Source: Scytonema hofmannii PCC 7110
GTDB lineage: Bacteria; Cyanobacteriota; Cyanobacteriia; Cyanobacteriales; Nostocaceae
DNA: 64,000 nt
Direction: 5' to 3'
NCBI RefSeq assembly: GCF_000346485.2
Contig: NZ_KQ976354.1
Coordinates: 4,057,436 to 4,121,435, forward strand
The position numbers and the translations under genes were made by a program. The notes beneath the pieces are model-generated. The model was not told the DNA's origin and made no database searches. It worked only from the letters and a program-made list of their open reading frames with translations. Of this stretch, positions 26,408 to 35,126 are shown one piece after another; position 1 is the first letter of the stretch; every line of letters starts with the position of its first letter.

Positions 26408-26656
26408 TTAGCCTTCATCCTTTGTAGCTGCTTCTATTTGTTTGGGTTCGAGTTCGGCTGTTGTCTTGACAGCTTCTTCTAGCTGTACAGTTTCCTTCTG
26501 AAACTCGTTTTGGAACTCTTTAGAAGCATCTTGAAAACCGCGAATCGCCTTTCCCACACTCCGACCAATCTCTGGTAACTTCTTGGGACCAAAAATCAAC
26601 AGCGCTACGATAAAGATAAGAGCCATTTCTGGCAAACCGATACCAAATACGTTCAC
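26408..26656 (-). CDS. tatA: Twin-arginine translocase subunit TatA/E (82 aa)
   Basis: Pore-forming subunit of the Tat pathway exporting folded proteins. One transmembrane helix (MALIFIVALLIFGPKKLPEI) with the invariant FGPKKLPE hinge, then the amphipathic helix SVGKAIRGFQDASKEFQNEF and a charged tail. Upstream lies a GTGACCA tandem repeat (26671-26712). Located between psbH and pth on the minus strand, an arrangement seen in related cyanobacteria. Confidence 0.95.
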   Translation of the reverse strand: MNVFGIGLPEMALIFIVALLIFGPKKLPEIGRSVGKAIRGFQDASKEFQNEFQKETVQLEEAVKTTAELEPKQIEAATKDEG

Positions 26657-26670
26657 AACCCTTCTCCTTT

Positions 26671-26712
26671 AACAGTGACCAGTGATAACAGTGACCAGTG
26701 ACCAGTGACCAA
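26671..26712. repeat. Tandem repeat of (A)CAGTGACCAGTGA units
   Basis: Units of CAGTGACC/CAGTGATA repeat five to six times just upstream of tatA. Heptamer-class short tandem repeat; no gene content. A further TAGTGGTTAGTGAT tract follows near 26784. Confidence 0.8.
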
Positions 26713-26853
26713 TCTAATTTTTAACTTAATAACTGCCACAACATCTCACATCTTGTAGTTTAGTCCAAGATTTGATTGTTCGTTAGTGGTTAGTGATGAG
26801 TTGTTAGTAGAGATACCAGCCACTAACTACTAACCACTATCAACTAACCAAAG

Positions 26854-26880
26854 AAAGAAAAAAACCCGGAAGAACCGGGT
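26854..26880 (-). terminator. Rho-independent terminator of psbH
   Basis: On the minus strand ACCCGG-TTCTT-CCGGGT is followed by a run of T, 41 bp past the psbH stop. Classic stem with a U-tract. Confidence 0.85.
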
Positions 26881-26920
26881 ATGGGATAGTTTTTTATACA
26901 AGTTTTGTAAATGTTGTCAA

Positions 26921-27124
26921 TTATCTGCCGAGGCTCCGCCAATCGACATTTACGTCTTGAACCAAGATTGACCTGTTGTAGAGCTGCAGAATAATCAGCA
27001 GAAATACGAAAAATAGTCCTATAAAAACAGCCATTAGGGGGGTAGTACCCCATCCTGGAGCCACTTTACCATACTCAGCGTTTAAAGGTCTGAGGATATC
27101 TCCCAACCGCGTCCTTTGTGCCAT
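26921..27124 (-). CDS. psbH: Photosystem II protein H (67 aa)
   Basis: Starts [20 protein letters not shown]. The single transmembrane helix [20 protein letters not shown] and the stretch [11 protein letters not shown] are diagnostic. PsbH is a thylakoid subunit of photosystem II needed for stability near CP47 and quinone exchange. Divergently transcribed from psbN, the usual cyanobacterial arrangement, with an 83-bp shared promoter region. Complete, and a firm marker of a photosynthetic host. Confidence 0.98.
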   Translation of the reverse strand: MAQRTRLGDILRPLNAEYGKVAPGWGTTPLMAVFIGLFFVFLLIILQLYNRSILVQDVNVDWRSLGR

Positions 27125-27207
27125 AGTTCACCTAAGATGAATTGCCAAAGCATTTTTTAATGTTCTGTAATATTCTATAGGAAGACTACTCATAATATAT
27201 ACTTCTT

Positions 27208-27339
27208 ATGGAACCCGCAACAGTTCTTAGCATTTCTGTCGGTGCGATCGTCGTCGTCATCACGGCGTTGTCCATTTACACCTCCTTTGGCCCTCCTAGC
27301 AAGGAATTGAGCGATCCGTTTGAAGATCACGAAGATTAA
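27208..27339 (+). CDS. psbN: Photosystem II assembly protein PsbN (43 aa)
   Basis: Reads MEPATVLSISVGAIVVVITA and then LSIYTSFGPPSKELSDPFED, ending HED. One membrane helix and the conserved SFGPPSKEL-DPFE-HED tail. PsbN assists photosystem II assembly and repair rather than being a permanent subunit. Divergent from psbH; followed by a hairpin at 27384. Confidence 0.97.
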   Translation: MEPATVLSISVGAIVVVITALSIYTSFGPPSKELSDPFEDHED

Positions 27340-27383
27340 TGCTAGTCATTTGATAAGTGTACTAAACATCTCTAAAAAATAAT

Positions 27384-27411
27384 GTAAAGACGTGCCATGG
27401 CGCGTCTTTAC
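27384..27411 (+). terminator. Hairpin GTAAAGACGTGCC / GGCGCGTCTTTAC after psbN
   Basis: A 13-bp stem with one mismatch 45 bp after psbN. A palindrome repeated in many cyanobacteria; likely acts as terminator. The rest of 27412-27598 holds nothing recognised. Confidence 0.6.
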
Positions 27412-27598
27412 AAGGTTTGTACGCCATCCACAATGAATTTTTGGAGATGTCTGCTGTCTTTGCATCACAAACCCTAGCAAAGAGTGTAAAGCTGGCGATT
27501 TTTACAGCGTTCTTGTAAAGATTTGTGAATTTAATGAGAATTGGGGGATGACCTCCGCTCGCTGAGAGGACTAGTGGTAGCCCTCTCAGATCCCATTG

Positions 27599-27805
27599 CT
27601 ACTGTCTTTTTTGTTGTTCTGATAGCGCTTGCAAGAATCTTTCTATTTCTCCTGGGTCAGTAATAACATAATCAGGGTTAAAGATACCCCGCCCACCAGT
27701 AACTGTTTTAAGATCCTCGTCAGGAATTTCCTCAAATTGCAGTGTTTCGGTTTTGATATCGGTTTGAATACCAGATAACAAATCAACAATTTTGATTTTG
27801 GACAT
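27599..27805 (-). CDS. Double-glycine leader peptide, bacteriocin-like precursor (68 aa)
   Basis: From the ATG at 27805: MSKIKIVDLLSGIQTDIKTE, then FEEIPDEDLKTVTGG and a core of 30 residues (RGIFNPDYVITDPGEIERFL and QALSEQQKRQ). The EIPDEDLKTVTGG stretch is a typical leader processed after GG by C39-type peptidase exporters, with the helix-face acidic and leucine pattern. The core has no Cys, Ser or aromatic cluster pointing to lanthipeptide or thiopeptide modification, so it may be exported unmodified. No maturation enzyme or peptidase-containing exporter is adjacent; the ABC exporter at 32.5 kb lacks a peptidase domain. A 10-codon upstream extension is possible but unlikely. Confidence 0.7.
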   Translation of the reverse strand: MSKIKIVDLLSGIQTDIKTETLQFEEIPDEDLKTVTGGRGIFNPDYVITDPGEIERFLQALSEQQKRQ

Positions 27806-28063
27806 AAGTACTCCTAGTTGTGTATTTAGAAGCACCCCTTATTGTTTACTCTTATACCATGAATAAATTTTTAGCGCACAAAAATTAAAAGAATTGCCAA
27901 GACTTATCAACAAGGCGTATTGTTCTAGATTTGACCTTTATATTATTTAGCTATAAGTCTTGACAAAATAATAAAAACATGGTTGTATTTTACAAGAAAA
28001 ACTCTAAGAAAGTTAGCTACATTTCTTTAAAATATTCCTTTGGCTGCTTAAGTATAGCAATGA

Positions 28064-28222
28064 GAGCATCCCAATTTGGAAAAAACACCTAGCAATTGAA
28101 AATCGCGGCTATACAAACAAAGTCCACCTACGTGGACTTCATATGAAGTCCTTGCCTTGCGGACTTGGCTTGTATAGCAAGAGAATTCTATTCTTGCAGG
28201 CTTGTGCCAAATTGGGATGCTC
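28064..28222. repeat. 159-bp miniature element with 16-bp perfect terminal inverted repeats
   Basis: GAGCATCCCAATTTGG (28064-28079) and CCAAATTGGGATGCTC (28207-28222) are exact inverted copies. Inside are GCGGCTATACAAACAAAGTC and a palindromic CACCTACGTGG core. Related copies lie at 1-165 and 46112-46228, with a short one at 31264-31350. No coding capacity. The remainder of 27806-28320 is AT-rich with nothing else seen. Confidence 0.8.
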
Positions 28223-28320
28223 CCATAGCAATAAAATTAATTTTTTTCCATTGAATAATAAAAACTAAGTTTTAAAAAATAATGCAGACATATATTTTGT
28301 CTGCAAATTGTCTGCGTTAA

Positions 28321-30051
28321 CTATAAATTGCTGGGGGTTGTTTTAAATTTTTCTGGAGAACCTAGAGAATAATCTTCTAACTTGAAGTCAGCAAATGGTT
28401 TTTTCTCTAACCTATCCCTAAGGGCTTCATCTAAAAGAACACCTTCTGATTGTTTTCTCACTCCAATGATAATAATGCTTCTTTGATAAGCGGTTAAATC
28501 TTGGCTCGCCTGACAGTCGTTTCGACGAAATTGCCCTAAATTTAGTAAGCGATAACCTTTGACACTATTCGTATTACTAAATATTTTTTTAGCTAAAAGC
28601 TGTATCTGTTTTGAACGCTCCAGCGCCCTACGTTCTTCAGCTGCTACGACTCCTTCACATGAAGCTGTTCCTACAGAAATAATCTCTGTAGGATTTTGCA
28701 TAATTCTCTGTATACCTTCTTGCTCTAAATTGGATTTTAAAGCATCAAGATTAATGATTTGATCATTGTATTTCACTTGGAAATCACTACCCAAAAGCCA
28801 TTTATATTCTACTGAAAGAACAGCTACGTTAAATTCAGCAATTCTACCTTGGCTATCTCTACCTTCTTCATAGGGGAAGTAGTCAACTTTTCCTTTTCTT
28901 TCTGGTACTTGTCCGTAATTGGGAATCGAAGCAAATTGTGGAGACCGTGTTGCTAATGCAACGATACCAAGGAAGCCCAAGACCACTAGCAGGGCTGCAA
29001 ACAGAGAAAGTAATGGCACTTTTTCGGATGGCTTCTGTGGTGGTACACAGTTGGATTGTGGCGGTAACGTTGTCGTATCTGGTGATGACAACTGTTGTGT
29101 ATCTAAACTTCCCACAACATTGACAGTAGCGACAGCACTTCCACCCAACTGTTGTTCGATCGCAGCGAGGCGTTTTAAGATTTCTTGAGCATTGGCTGGA
29201 CGTTGACTAACTTCTCTTGCCATTAGCCAATCGATACAATTTAACAGGAGTGGTGAAATGCCAACAGTGCGATCGCGCCAATGCAATACGTTGTGATGAG
29301 CATCGTACAATGTTATTGGGTTTTGTCCTGTCAGCAAAAATACAAAAGTGCGCCCCAAAGCAAAAAAATCTGATTGAGTTACAGCCAATCCATGCAATTG
29401 TTCTGGAGGGCTATAACCGGAAGACATAATTGCTGTGACACCGCCTGCACTACCATGTAGTTTTGCTAAGTAAGTTCTCGTCACCTCCCTAGCGGTGCCA
29501 AAGTCAATGAGTACCAATTGCCCATCCGGTCGAATCATAATATTAGATGGCTTAATATCTCGGTGCAGATACTGCTTTCCATGCACAAGCCCCAAAATCT
29601 CTGCTAATTGTTTCAACCAAGCTATGGCTTGGTCTTGAGAAATGGGTCTATTTTGCTGTTGTCTCAGCCACTGTTCTAAGTTAGGACCCTCAATCTTTTC
29701 CATCACAATGCAGTGTAAATTCAAACCGTCTCTGGTTTGATACTGGAAGTAGCTATCTTCATTGGGAATGCCAGAATGTTCTAATTGTCCCAATACAGCC
29801 ACCTCTTGCTGAAAAAGTTCCACCGCTTTGGCGTCCCCTGATAATTTCTCTTTAAGAACCTTGAGAATTTTTGGCGTGTCCCGTTCATAAGCCTCATAAA
29901 TTTTACCAAAACCAGTTTTATCGCTTAAAAGCCGCATTACCCGATAGTGTCCCTGCAATTCCATTAGGGAACCACAGCTTTGACAAAAGCGATTTTCATC
30001 ATTATCTGGATGGTTGGGTTGAGGACAGATGGGATTTATGCACAGGCTCAT
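28321..30051 (-). CDS. Serine/threonine protein kinase with N-terminal zinc ribbon (576 aa)
   Basis: Begins MSLCINPICPQPNHPDNDEN, with a four-Cys ribbon completed by FCQSCGSL, a hallmark of a cyanobacterial kinase group. The kinase domain (about 35-300) has LSDKTGFGKIYEAYE as glycine loop (first Gly replaced), Lys in ILKVLKEK, HRDIKPSN and IDFGTAR. A transmembrane helix follows (VPLLSLFAALLVVLGFLGIV at about 345). The external or luminal C-terminal region (RKGKVDYFPYEEGRDSQGRI and CEGVVAAEERRALERSKQIQ) resembles a repeated cyanobacterial domain of unknown role. Expected to phosphorylate Ser/Thr on cytosolic partners in response to a signal read by the C-terminal half. The start at 30051 places the ribbon first; 30060 is also open. 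Confidence 0.9.
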   Translation of the reverse strand: MSLCINPICPQPNHPDNDENRFCQSCGSLMELQGHYRVMRLLSDKTGFGKIYEAYERDTPKILKVLKEKLSGDAKAVELFQQEVAVLGQLEHSGIPNEDSYFQYQTRDGLNLHCIVMEKIEGPNLEQWLRQQQNRPISQDQAIAWLKQLAEILGLVHGKQYLHRDIKPSNIMIRPDGQLVLIDFGTAREVTRTYLAKLHGSAGGVTAIMSSGYSPPEQLHGLAVTQSDFFALGRTFVFLLTGQNPITLYDAHHNVLHWRDRTVGISPLLLNCIDWLMAREVSQRPANAQEILKRLAAIEQQLGGSAVATVNVVGSLDTQQLSSPDTTTLPPQSNCVPPQKPSEKVPLLSLFAALLVVLGFLGIVALATRSPQFASIPNYGQVPERKGKVDYFPYEEGRDSQGRIAEFNVAVLSVEYKWLLGSDFQVKYNDQIINLDALKSNLEQEGIQRIMQNPTEIISVGTASCEGVVAAEERRALERSKQIQLLAKKIFSNTNSVKGYRLLNLGQFRRNDCQASQDLTAYQRSIIIIGVRKQSEGVLLDEALRDRLEKKPFADFKLEDYSLGSPEKFKTTPSNL

Positions 30052-30210
30052 GACAAACAATGAATAAGCGTACCAGTACTTTATAGTAGCGACTAGGAGT
30101 TACTTGTACTAATGACAGATATACGTAATTAAAGTTGCAATATCTCACGCAAAGACGCTAAGAAATATTTTGCGCTTTATTTATTTACAGGAGTTGTCAG
30201 ATTAATAGAA

Positions 30211-30280
30211 CACATGGAGTGGGGTGGGCGTCCTCGCCCGCTCTTTTATTCAGTACGGGCGGGGACGCCCGTACCACAAA
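30211..30280. repeat. Palindromic GGGCG...CGCCC repeat
   Basis: CACATGGAGTGGGGTGGGCG followed by TCCTCGCCCG, then ACGGGCGGGGACGCCCGTAC and CACAA. An inverted copy (31491-31560) is nested inside the element at 31380-31741. Short related hairpins are at 35127-35185 and 56416-56440. The flanks (30052-30210) hold no gene. Confidence 0.7.
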
Positions 30281-30320
30281 TACCATAAGTATTATAAGTA
30301 CCACAAGAAGATGCTGTAGT

Positions 30321-31175
30321 TTATTGACTTGAACATTGCTCTAAATCCTGTAAAAACGCTTTTACAGTTTGATTAAATATCTCAGGCTGACTCAAAAATG
30401 GCCAATGATTACCAGGAACTGTGCTTATCTGTAAATTTTTCAGATAGGTTTTGTAGGGTTTGAGTTGCCAATCTTTGCGGTTAACTCCTTTTTCTGGTTG
30501 TATAAACAGGGTGGGAGTGTGAATTGGAATTGTAAAACCAGGAACTCGCATCACTTCTTCAAAAATTCCATTACGGGCTGCGATGGTAAATTTACTACCC
30601 CAGCTACCATCAGGTTTTTGTTCTATACCTTCTTTAAAAACCTGCTGTTGTAGCGGACTCCATCCTTGGAATTCATATAACTGACGTGCTTTCTGTTCTG
30701 CTTCTTCGTAACTAGCAAACGGTCCCATACCTTTAAGAAAAGATAAAGAATTGTACAAAAGCGGAAAAGTGACTTTGAAAATACTGGGGATTTTCCAGAT
30801 AAAAATTGGGTCTATTAAAACCATGCTCCGGACACGTTGGGGATTCAGTCTTGCCCAAATCACAGCCAGTTTTCCCGACCAAGAATGACCTACAATATGA
30901 GCAGATGACCATCCTAGTTTATTCATGAGTGCTTCTAAGTCCGCGATCGCACTCTCAAAACTGTATTCTTTTTCGGGTTTGCTACTTTCCCCATGACCGC
31001 GCATATCTGGCGCAATGATATGGTAGTCTGCTGCTAAGTCATCTCCCAAGCTACACCAAACTAAGGCATGGTCGGCTAAACCGTGTAACAGCAGTAATGG
31101 TTCTTGGCCTTGGTTCCATTCCAAGTAAGAAAGTTGCATATCCGGCGTTGACAAAGTTTGACGTACAGGCTTCAT
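30321..31175 (-). CDS. Alpha/beta-hydrolase fold protein (284 aa)
   Basis: A soluble hydrolase. Oxyanion motif LLLLHGLADHALVW, nucleophile Ser in HIVGHSWSGKLAV, an acidic residue after PTLFIQPEKGV, and the catalytic His in VPGNHWPFLSQPE. DMRGHGESSKP is typical of the esterase/haloperoxidase-like group. The substrate is not deducible. Lone gene flanked by repeat-filled spacers on both sides. Complete. Confidence 0.88.
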   Translation of the reverse strand: MKPVRQTLSTPDMQLSYLEWNQGQEPLLLLHGLADHALVWCSLGDDLAADYHIIAPDMRGHGESSKPEKEYSFESAIADLEALMNKLGWSSAHIVGHSWSGKLAVIWARLNPQRVRSMVLIDPIFIWKIPSIFKVTFPLLYNSLSFLKGMGPFASYEEAEQKARQLYEFQGWSPLQQQVFKEGIEQKPDGSWGSKFTIAARNGIFEEVMRVPGFTIPIHTPTLFIQPEKGVNRKDWQLKPYKTYLKNLQISTVPGNHWPFLSQPEIFNQTVKAFLQDLEQCSSQ

Positions 31176-31263
31176 GGGAAAGTTACCACACTTTGAGACT
31201 TCTTAATATTCTGTTATATCCAGGAAATTTTTTCTGCTAACTTAGCTAGTATGAATAAGTAAG

Positions 31264-31350
31264 ACCGTGGCGAATAAAATTCACAACTATACAGGCAAAA
31301 CCCACCTGCGTGGGTTTAAAAACCTGAATTTTCATTACTCAATTAGGATT
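31264..31350 (+). repeat. Short degenerate copy of the 28-kb dispersed repeat
   Basis: GGCGAATAAAATTCACAACT and ACAGGCAAAACCCACCTGCG resemble the centre of the repeat at 46112-46228 (GGCGAATAGAATTCGCGACT). Both outer arms are missing or diverged. Part of the gene-free stretch 31176-31883. Confidence 0.45.
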
Positions 31351-31379
31351 GCTATAAGTCTGCGAGGTTACAAAGATTG

Positions 31380-31741
31380 CTAGAGCGCCAGTACAATATT
31401 CCAAAAGGGGGCAAACAACTCGGTTTCTCTTTCCAGCCAAAGCTTACAACAGTTTTCAAATAAACGAACCACACTTTGCTCTTGTGGTACGGGCGTCCTC
31501 GCCCGTGCATTAGAGAGGATGGGTGTCCTCGCCCACCCCACTCCATGTGGTCTAATAAGAGCGAAAATTGCTGTAATATCTCGTTGGCTAAACTTCAAGA
31601 AACCGGGTTTTTGAGATTACTTCTATCCCGCTCGAAGATTACCTAATTAAATAAACCGCAAAGACGCAAAGGACACGAAGAAAGAGGAGAAGAAGATCGG
31701 TAATCTTATGGCGGCGAGGGAGTAGTGTACCGATGCTCTAG
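31380..31741 (-). repeat. Miniature element carrying two nested insertions
   Basis: Ends are CTAGAGCGCCAGTAC (31380-31394) and GTACCGATGCTCTAG (31727-31741). Read on the minus strand it contains, in order, the blocks of the 128-bp element at 41513-41640: CTAGAGCATCGGTAC, AAAAACCCGGTTTCTT, CGAGATATTA, AAGCTTTG, GAGAAACCG, TTTGCC and the far end. Two foreign stretches interrupt it: about 90 bp after the first end, and about 125 bp between CGAGATATTA and AAGCTTTG. The second holds the GGGCG palindromic repeat of 30211-30280. The order of insertion can therefore be read. Confidence 0.75.
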
Positions 31742-31883
31742 ATTTTCAGGTGTTCTTAATAATAATGCTAACCAACGGAACGGGTTTTCCGTATGAGCGC
31801 GATGCTTCCGGAGAGAGCCGCCTACTCGTGCGATCGCCTACTTTATGTGTCCGCATATCTTTAATTGTTGTGCCGCTTGCGTT

Positions 31884-32327
31884 TTACAAAATTGTGAGAT
31901 AAGTTTCTGAAGGGCTAATGGGTAACACCTTCAAAGTTTGATTTTGCAAGTCAATTTCTAATCCCAAAGCTTCTAAAGGAATGACACCTAACAAAGCATC
32001 TGAACCTCCAGGTAACTCTAAACACTCAAAAGTCCCTTCGCGATCGCCCAGAGATATTTTAGCATCTTGGAAAATTCTAGCTTTACCAATGCCCATTGCA
32101 GTTGCAACATCAACTTCTCGAAGTAGCTTTAGTCCTAACTGGGCTACTACTTCTGGTGGTAAACATAAGGTTGTGGCTCCTGTATCCACTAACACATTTC
32201 TCAGAGTGATTGAGCGCACTCGATCGGGTGTAATTGTCCCATCTTCAGCACGAATTTGGTCGGCTCGATTGGTTATAGTCAAGGTAGTAAAGACTTTACC
32301 CATTCCGTTTGTATCTTTTATTTGCAT
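31884..32327 (-). CDS. Retropepsin-like aspartic protease family protein (147 aa)
   Basis: A single-domain aspartyl protease fold. Catalytic motif VLVDTGATTLCLPPEVV, followed by the flap region and LLGVIPLEALGLEIDLQNQT as the second conserved strand. Such proteins act as homodimers and are common in cyanobacteria; targets are unknown. Start ATG 32327; the longer reading to 32336 needs a TTG. About 170 bp and divergent from the ABC exporter. Complete. Confidence 0.85.
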   Translation of the reverse strand: MQIKDTNGMGKVFTTLTITNRADQIRAEDGTITPDRVRSITLRNVLVDTGATTLCLPPEVVAQLGLKLLREVDVATAMGIGKARIFQDAKISLGDREGTFECLELPGGSDALLGVIPLEALGLEIDLQNQTLKVLPISPSETYLTIL

Positions 32328-32499
32328 GACTTCCAACCACTTAATTATGTAAAGCCTTGGCTCTAATTTTTTATAAGATTAGTTTAACGTTGCAGAACTA
32401 AAGTGAAGGTCTGACTGTAGCCAGTTCTTTGTGTGCGATGAAGAAGCGATTACGGAGTACAGCCGTATCGCGAGCGTGATTTTACGCTATAAAAATATA

Positions 32500-34335
32500 A
32501 TGAAGATACGTAAAAAACGCAACGCTCTGCGCCAATCCCTTGCAGTCTTTCGATACAGTGGGCGAGCTGTAAGCTTAGTCTGGACGACTAACCGCTTGCT
32601 GACCGTTATTCTTGCGAGTTTAACTTTAGTCGCGGGTCTTTTACCAGCTGCTGTAGCCTATATCGGCAAGTTAATTGTTGATGCTGTCATAGAAACACGC
32701 AATTATGCAAACACACATAATAACGATTTTGTCAATATTTATTACCCATTAATATATGTCGGACTAGAGGCAATTGCTGTCGCTTTACTAGCAGCAAGCC
32801 AACGAGGTCTAACTGTTTGCCAATCGTTGCTCAGAATGCTTCTCGGTCAACGGGTAAACGTTCTTATCCTGGAAAAAGCTCTTTCACTAGAACTCACTCA
32901 ATTTGAGGATTCAGAATTCTACGATAAAATGACCAATGCGAGGCGAGAAGCATCCGTTCGTCCTCTATCTCTTGTAACTCGCACCTTTGGCTTGGTACAA
33001 AGTGCGCTATCACTCGTCACTTACGGTCTTTTGTTAATCAATTTCTCAGTTTGGGCATTGCTGATGTTAGTTGTAGCAGCAATGCCAGCATTTTTTTCGG
33101 AAACCAAATTTGCGGGAGAAGCCTTTCGCCTCTTTAGCTGGCGTGCGCCAGAAGCCCGCCAACAGCATTATTTAGAAACACTTCTTGCTAGAGAAGACTT
33201 TGCTAAGGAAGTGAAGCTTTACCAGCTAGGAGATATGTTGCTCGAACGTTACCACAGTATCTTCAATCGACTCTTTGGAGAAGATCGCGACTTGACACTG
33301 CGGCGAGGACTGTGGGGCTACCTGCTCAGTTTGTTGAGTACTGCTGCTTTTTATATAGCTTATGCCTGGATTGTGGTGGAAACAGTTGTAGGCAGAATTT
33401 CTCTAGGAGATATGACAATGTATCTCACCGTTTTTCGTCAAGGACAATCAACATTTTCTGGTGCGCTCACCTCTATTGGAGGAATGTACGAAGATAACTT
33501 GTATCTTTCCAATCTCTATGAATTTTTAGAACAGGGAATACCAGAACCAAAAGGCAAAGCAATCAAAGGGCTGAAATCCAAAGATGGTATTCGTTTTGAG
33601 AACGTATCATTTACGTATCCAGGAAATTTGCAACCAGCGCTGAAAAATATTTCCTTCCATCTCAAACCAGGAGAAAAACTAGCCATTGTTGGTGAAAATG
33701 GTTCCGGTAAGACAACACTTATCAAACTTCTGACCAGACTTTATACTCCCGATTCCGGGAGAATCTTATTAGATGGTTTAGATTTGCAAGAGTGGAATGT
33801 GAATATATTGCGGCGGCGTATTGGGGTGATTTTTCAGAACTTTGTTCGTTACCAGTTTACAGTTGGTGAGAATATTGGTGTAGGAGATGTGGACAATATA
33901 GAAGATAACACTCGCTGGGTAACGGCTGCAGAAAAAGGTATGTCACTTCCTTTTATTGAACATTTGCCTGACAATTTTCAGACTCAGCTTGGTAAATGGT
34001 TTAGGAAGGGACACGAACTTTCTGGAGGACAGTGGCAAAAAATTGCCCTTTCCCGTGCTTTTATGCGAACTCAGGCAGATATTTTGGTTTTAGATGAACC
34101 AACTTCAGCTATGGACCCCCAAGCTGAGTTTGAGATTTTCGATCGCTTTCGCACTCTTACTATTCATCAGATGGTTTTTCTAATTTCTCACCGTTTTTCT
34201 ACAGTACGAATGGCTGACAAAATTATGGTTGTTGAAGCAGGGGAAATTGTAGAACAAGGAACTCACGAGGAGTTGTTAAAATTGGGCGGACGCTACGCAA
34301 CACTGTTTTCTTTGCAAGCTGCAGGGTATCAATAG
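32500..34335 (+). CDS. ABC exporter, fused membrane and ATPase domains (611 aa)
   Basis: A half-size exporter. Six membrane helices lie in about 25-325 (LTVILASLTLVAGLLPAAVA among them). The ATPase domain follows from about 360, with Walker A VGENGSGKTTL, signature ELSGGQWQKIAL, Walker B DILVLDEPTSAMD and the H-loop LISHRFSTV. No C39 peptidase domain precedes it. The M at 32500 is preferred; the earlier start at 32431 adds 23 residues of low-quality sequence. The membrane domain resembles exporters linked to peptide natural products, but no biosynthetic genes adjoin. Cargo unknown. Complete and followed by a hairpin at 34400. Confidence 0.9.
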   Translation: MKIRKKRNALRQSLAVFRYSGRAVSLVWTTNRLLTVILASLTLVAGLLPAAVAYIGKLIVDAVIETRNYANTHNNDFVNIYYPLIYVGLEAIAVALLAASQRGLTVCQSLLRMLLGQRVNVLILEKALSLELTQFEDSEFYDKMTNARREASVRPLSLVTRTFGLVQSALSLVTYGLLLINFSVWALLMLVVAAMPAFFSETKFAGEAFRLFSWRAPEARQQHYLETLLAREDFAKEVKLYQLGDMLLERYHSIFNRLFGEDRDLTLRRGLWGYLLSLLSTAAFYIAYAWIVVETVVGRISLGDMTMYLTVFRQGQSTFSGALTSIGGMYEDNLYLSNLYEFLEQGIPEPKGKAIKGLKSKDGIRFENVSFTYPGNLQPALKNISFHLKPGEKLAIVGENGSGKTTLIKLLTRLYTPDSGRILLDGLDLQEWNVNILRRRIGVIFQNFVRYQFTVGENIGVGDVDNIEDNTRWVTAAEKGMSLPFIEHLPDNFQTQLGKWFRKGHELSGGQWQKIALSRAFMRTQADILVLDEPTSAMDPQAEFEIFDRFRTLTIHQMVFLISHRFSTVRMADKIMVVEAGEIVEQGTHEELLKLGGRYATLFSLQAAGYQ

Positions 34336-34399
34336 CAGTCAGAAGGCAATACTACTCGGATCTGCTTATATCAATACAGTTCAGTTAAGCAGTTATTTA

Positions 34400-34432
34400 G
34401 AAACCCGGTATCTCCAAGATACTGGGTTTCTC
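34400..34432 (+). terminator. Hairpin AGAAACCCGGTATCT...AGATACTGGGTTTCT
   Basis: A 15-bp stem with one mismatch, loop CCA, then CGTTTTCTTTT, 65 bp after the ABC exporter stop. Its AAACCCGG/GGGTTT arms resemble the repeat at 41513-41640. The rest of 34336-34699 contains another GATACCGGGTTTGG copy near 34459 and no gene. Confidence 0.6.
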
Positions 34433-34714
34433 GTTTTCTTTTCACCGAGCAGTATTGGATACCGGGTTTGGTGCTCCCCTCGCGACTCTTAACTGAACCG
34501 TATTGCTGCCTATATGCCAATCATTAAAATGGCATGCGACATATGGAATAATTAATTAACTAATAGTAAGTCAAAAGATATATTGTGCTTTCATGAATAA
34601 AAATTACGGTAATCATGAAAGCATTTTCATGCACAAACCGTTTGCTTTTGTCTAGACTAGAGAAGGGGAAAATGAAACTCAAATAATATTGTTCAACGCT
34701 TGAGGAGTAAGTTT

Positions 34715-35116
34715 ATGAATTCGATTTTGAAGCGTACACTACTATCAAGCCTGATGGCAACAGGTTTAATTGGTGCAACTTTTCTGCCATATCAATCTGT
34801 ACTAGCTGACAAAAAAGTGGGACGCGATGCGGCTGTTGGCGCTGGCGTTGGTGCTGTTTCAGGGGCTATTAGAGGTCGTGGTTCCGTAATCAACAATGCT
34901 GTTAAGTGTGGTGCTGCTGGTGCTGCTGTTAACGGTGCTAATGGTTTGAGGAAAAATCCTAGAAACCGTAGTTTGGCTCAAGATGTCGCAGTTGGTGCAG
35001 CATCTGGTGTAGCCGTTGGTGCTATCACTCGTCCTGGCAAAGATACCCTTGGTGATGCCGTTGATTGTGGGGCTGCAGGCGCAGTTATTAACATAATCAA
35101 TAGAAGAAAGAAGTAG
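34715..35116 (+). CDS. Secreted glycine/alanine-rich small protein (133 aa)
   Basis: The ATG at 34715 follows GAGGAGTAAG, a clear ribosome-binding site. Signal peptide MNSILKRTLLSSLMATGLIG up to a cut near VLADKK. The mature part contains glycine-zipper-like repeats (GAGVGAVSGAIRGRG; GAASGVAVGAITRPG) and two matching CGAAGA units, each with one Cys (VKCGAAGAAVNG and VDCGAAGAVINI). So it is an internally duplicated protein with one cysteine per repeat. Glycine zippers often insert in or sit on membranes. Function unknown. Confidence 0.75.
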   Translation: MNSILKRTLLSSLMATGLIGATFLPYQSVLADKKVGRDAAVGAGVGAVSGAIRGRGSVINNAVKCGAAGAAVNGANGLRKNPRNRSLAQDVAVGAASGVAVGAITRPGKDTLGDAVDCGAAGAVINIINRRKK

Positions 35117-35126
35117 AAAATTTCTT

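Noticed and set aside
31352-31598. Two overlapping frames of 64 and 72 aa
   Set aside because: Both run through the nested miniature element and its GC-rich palindromes.
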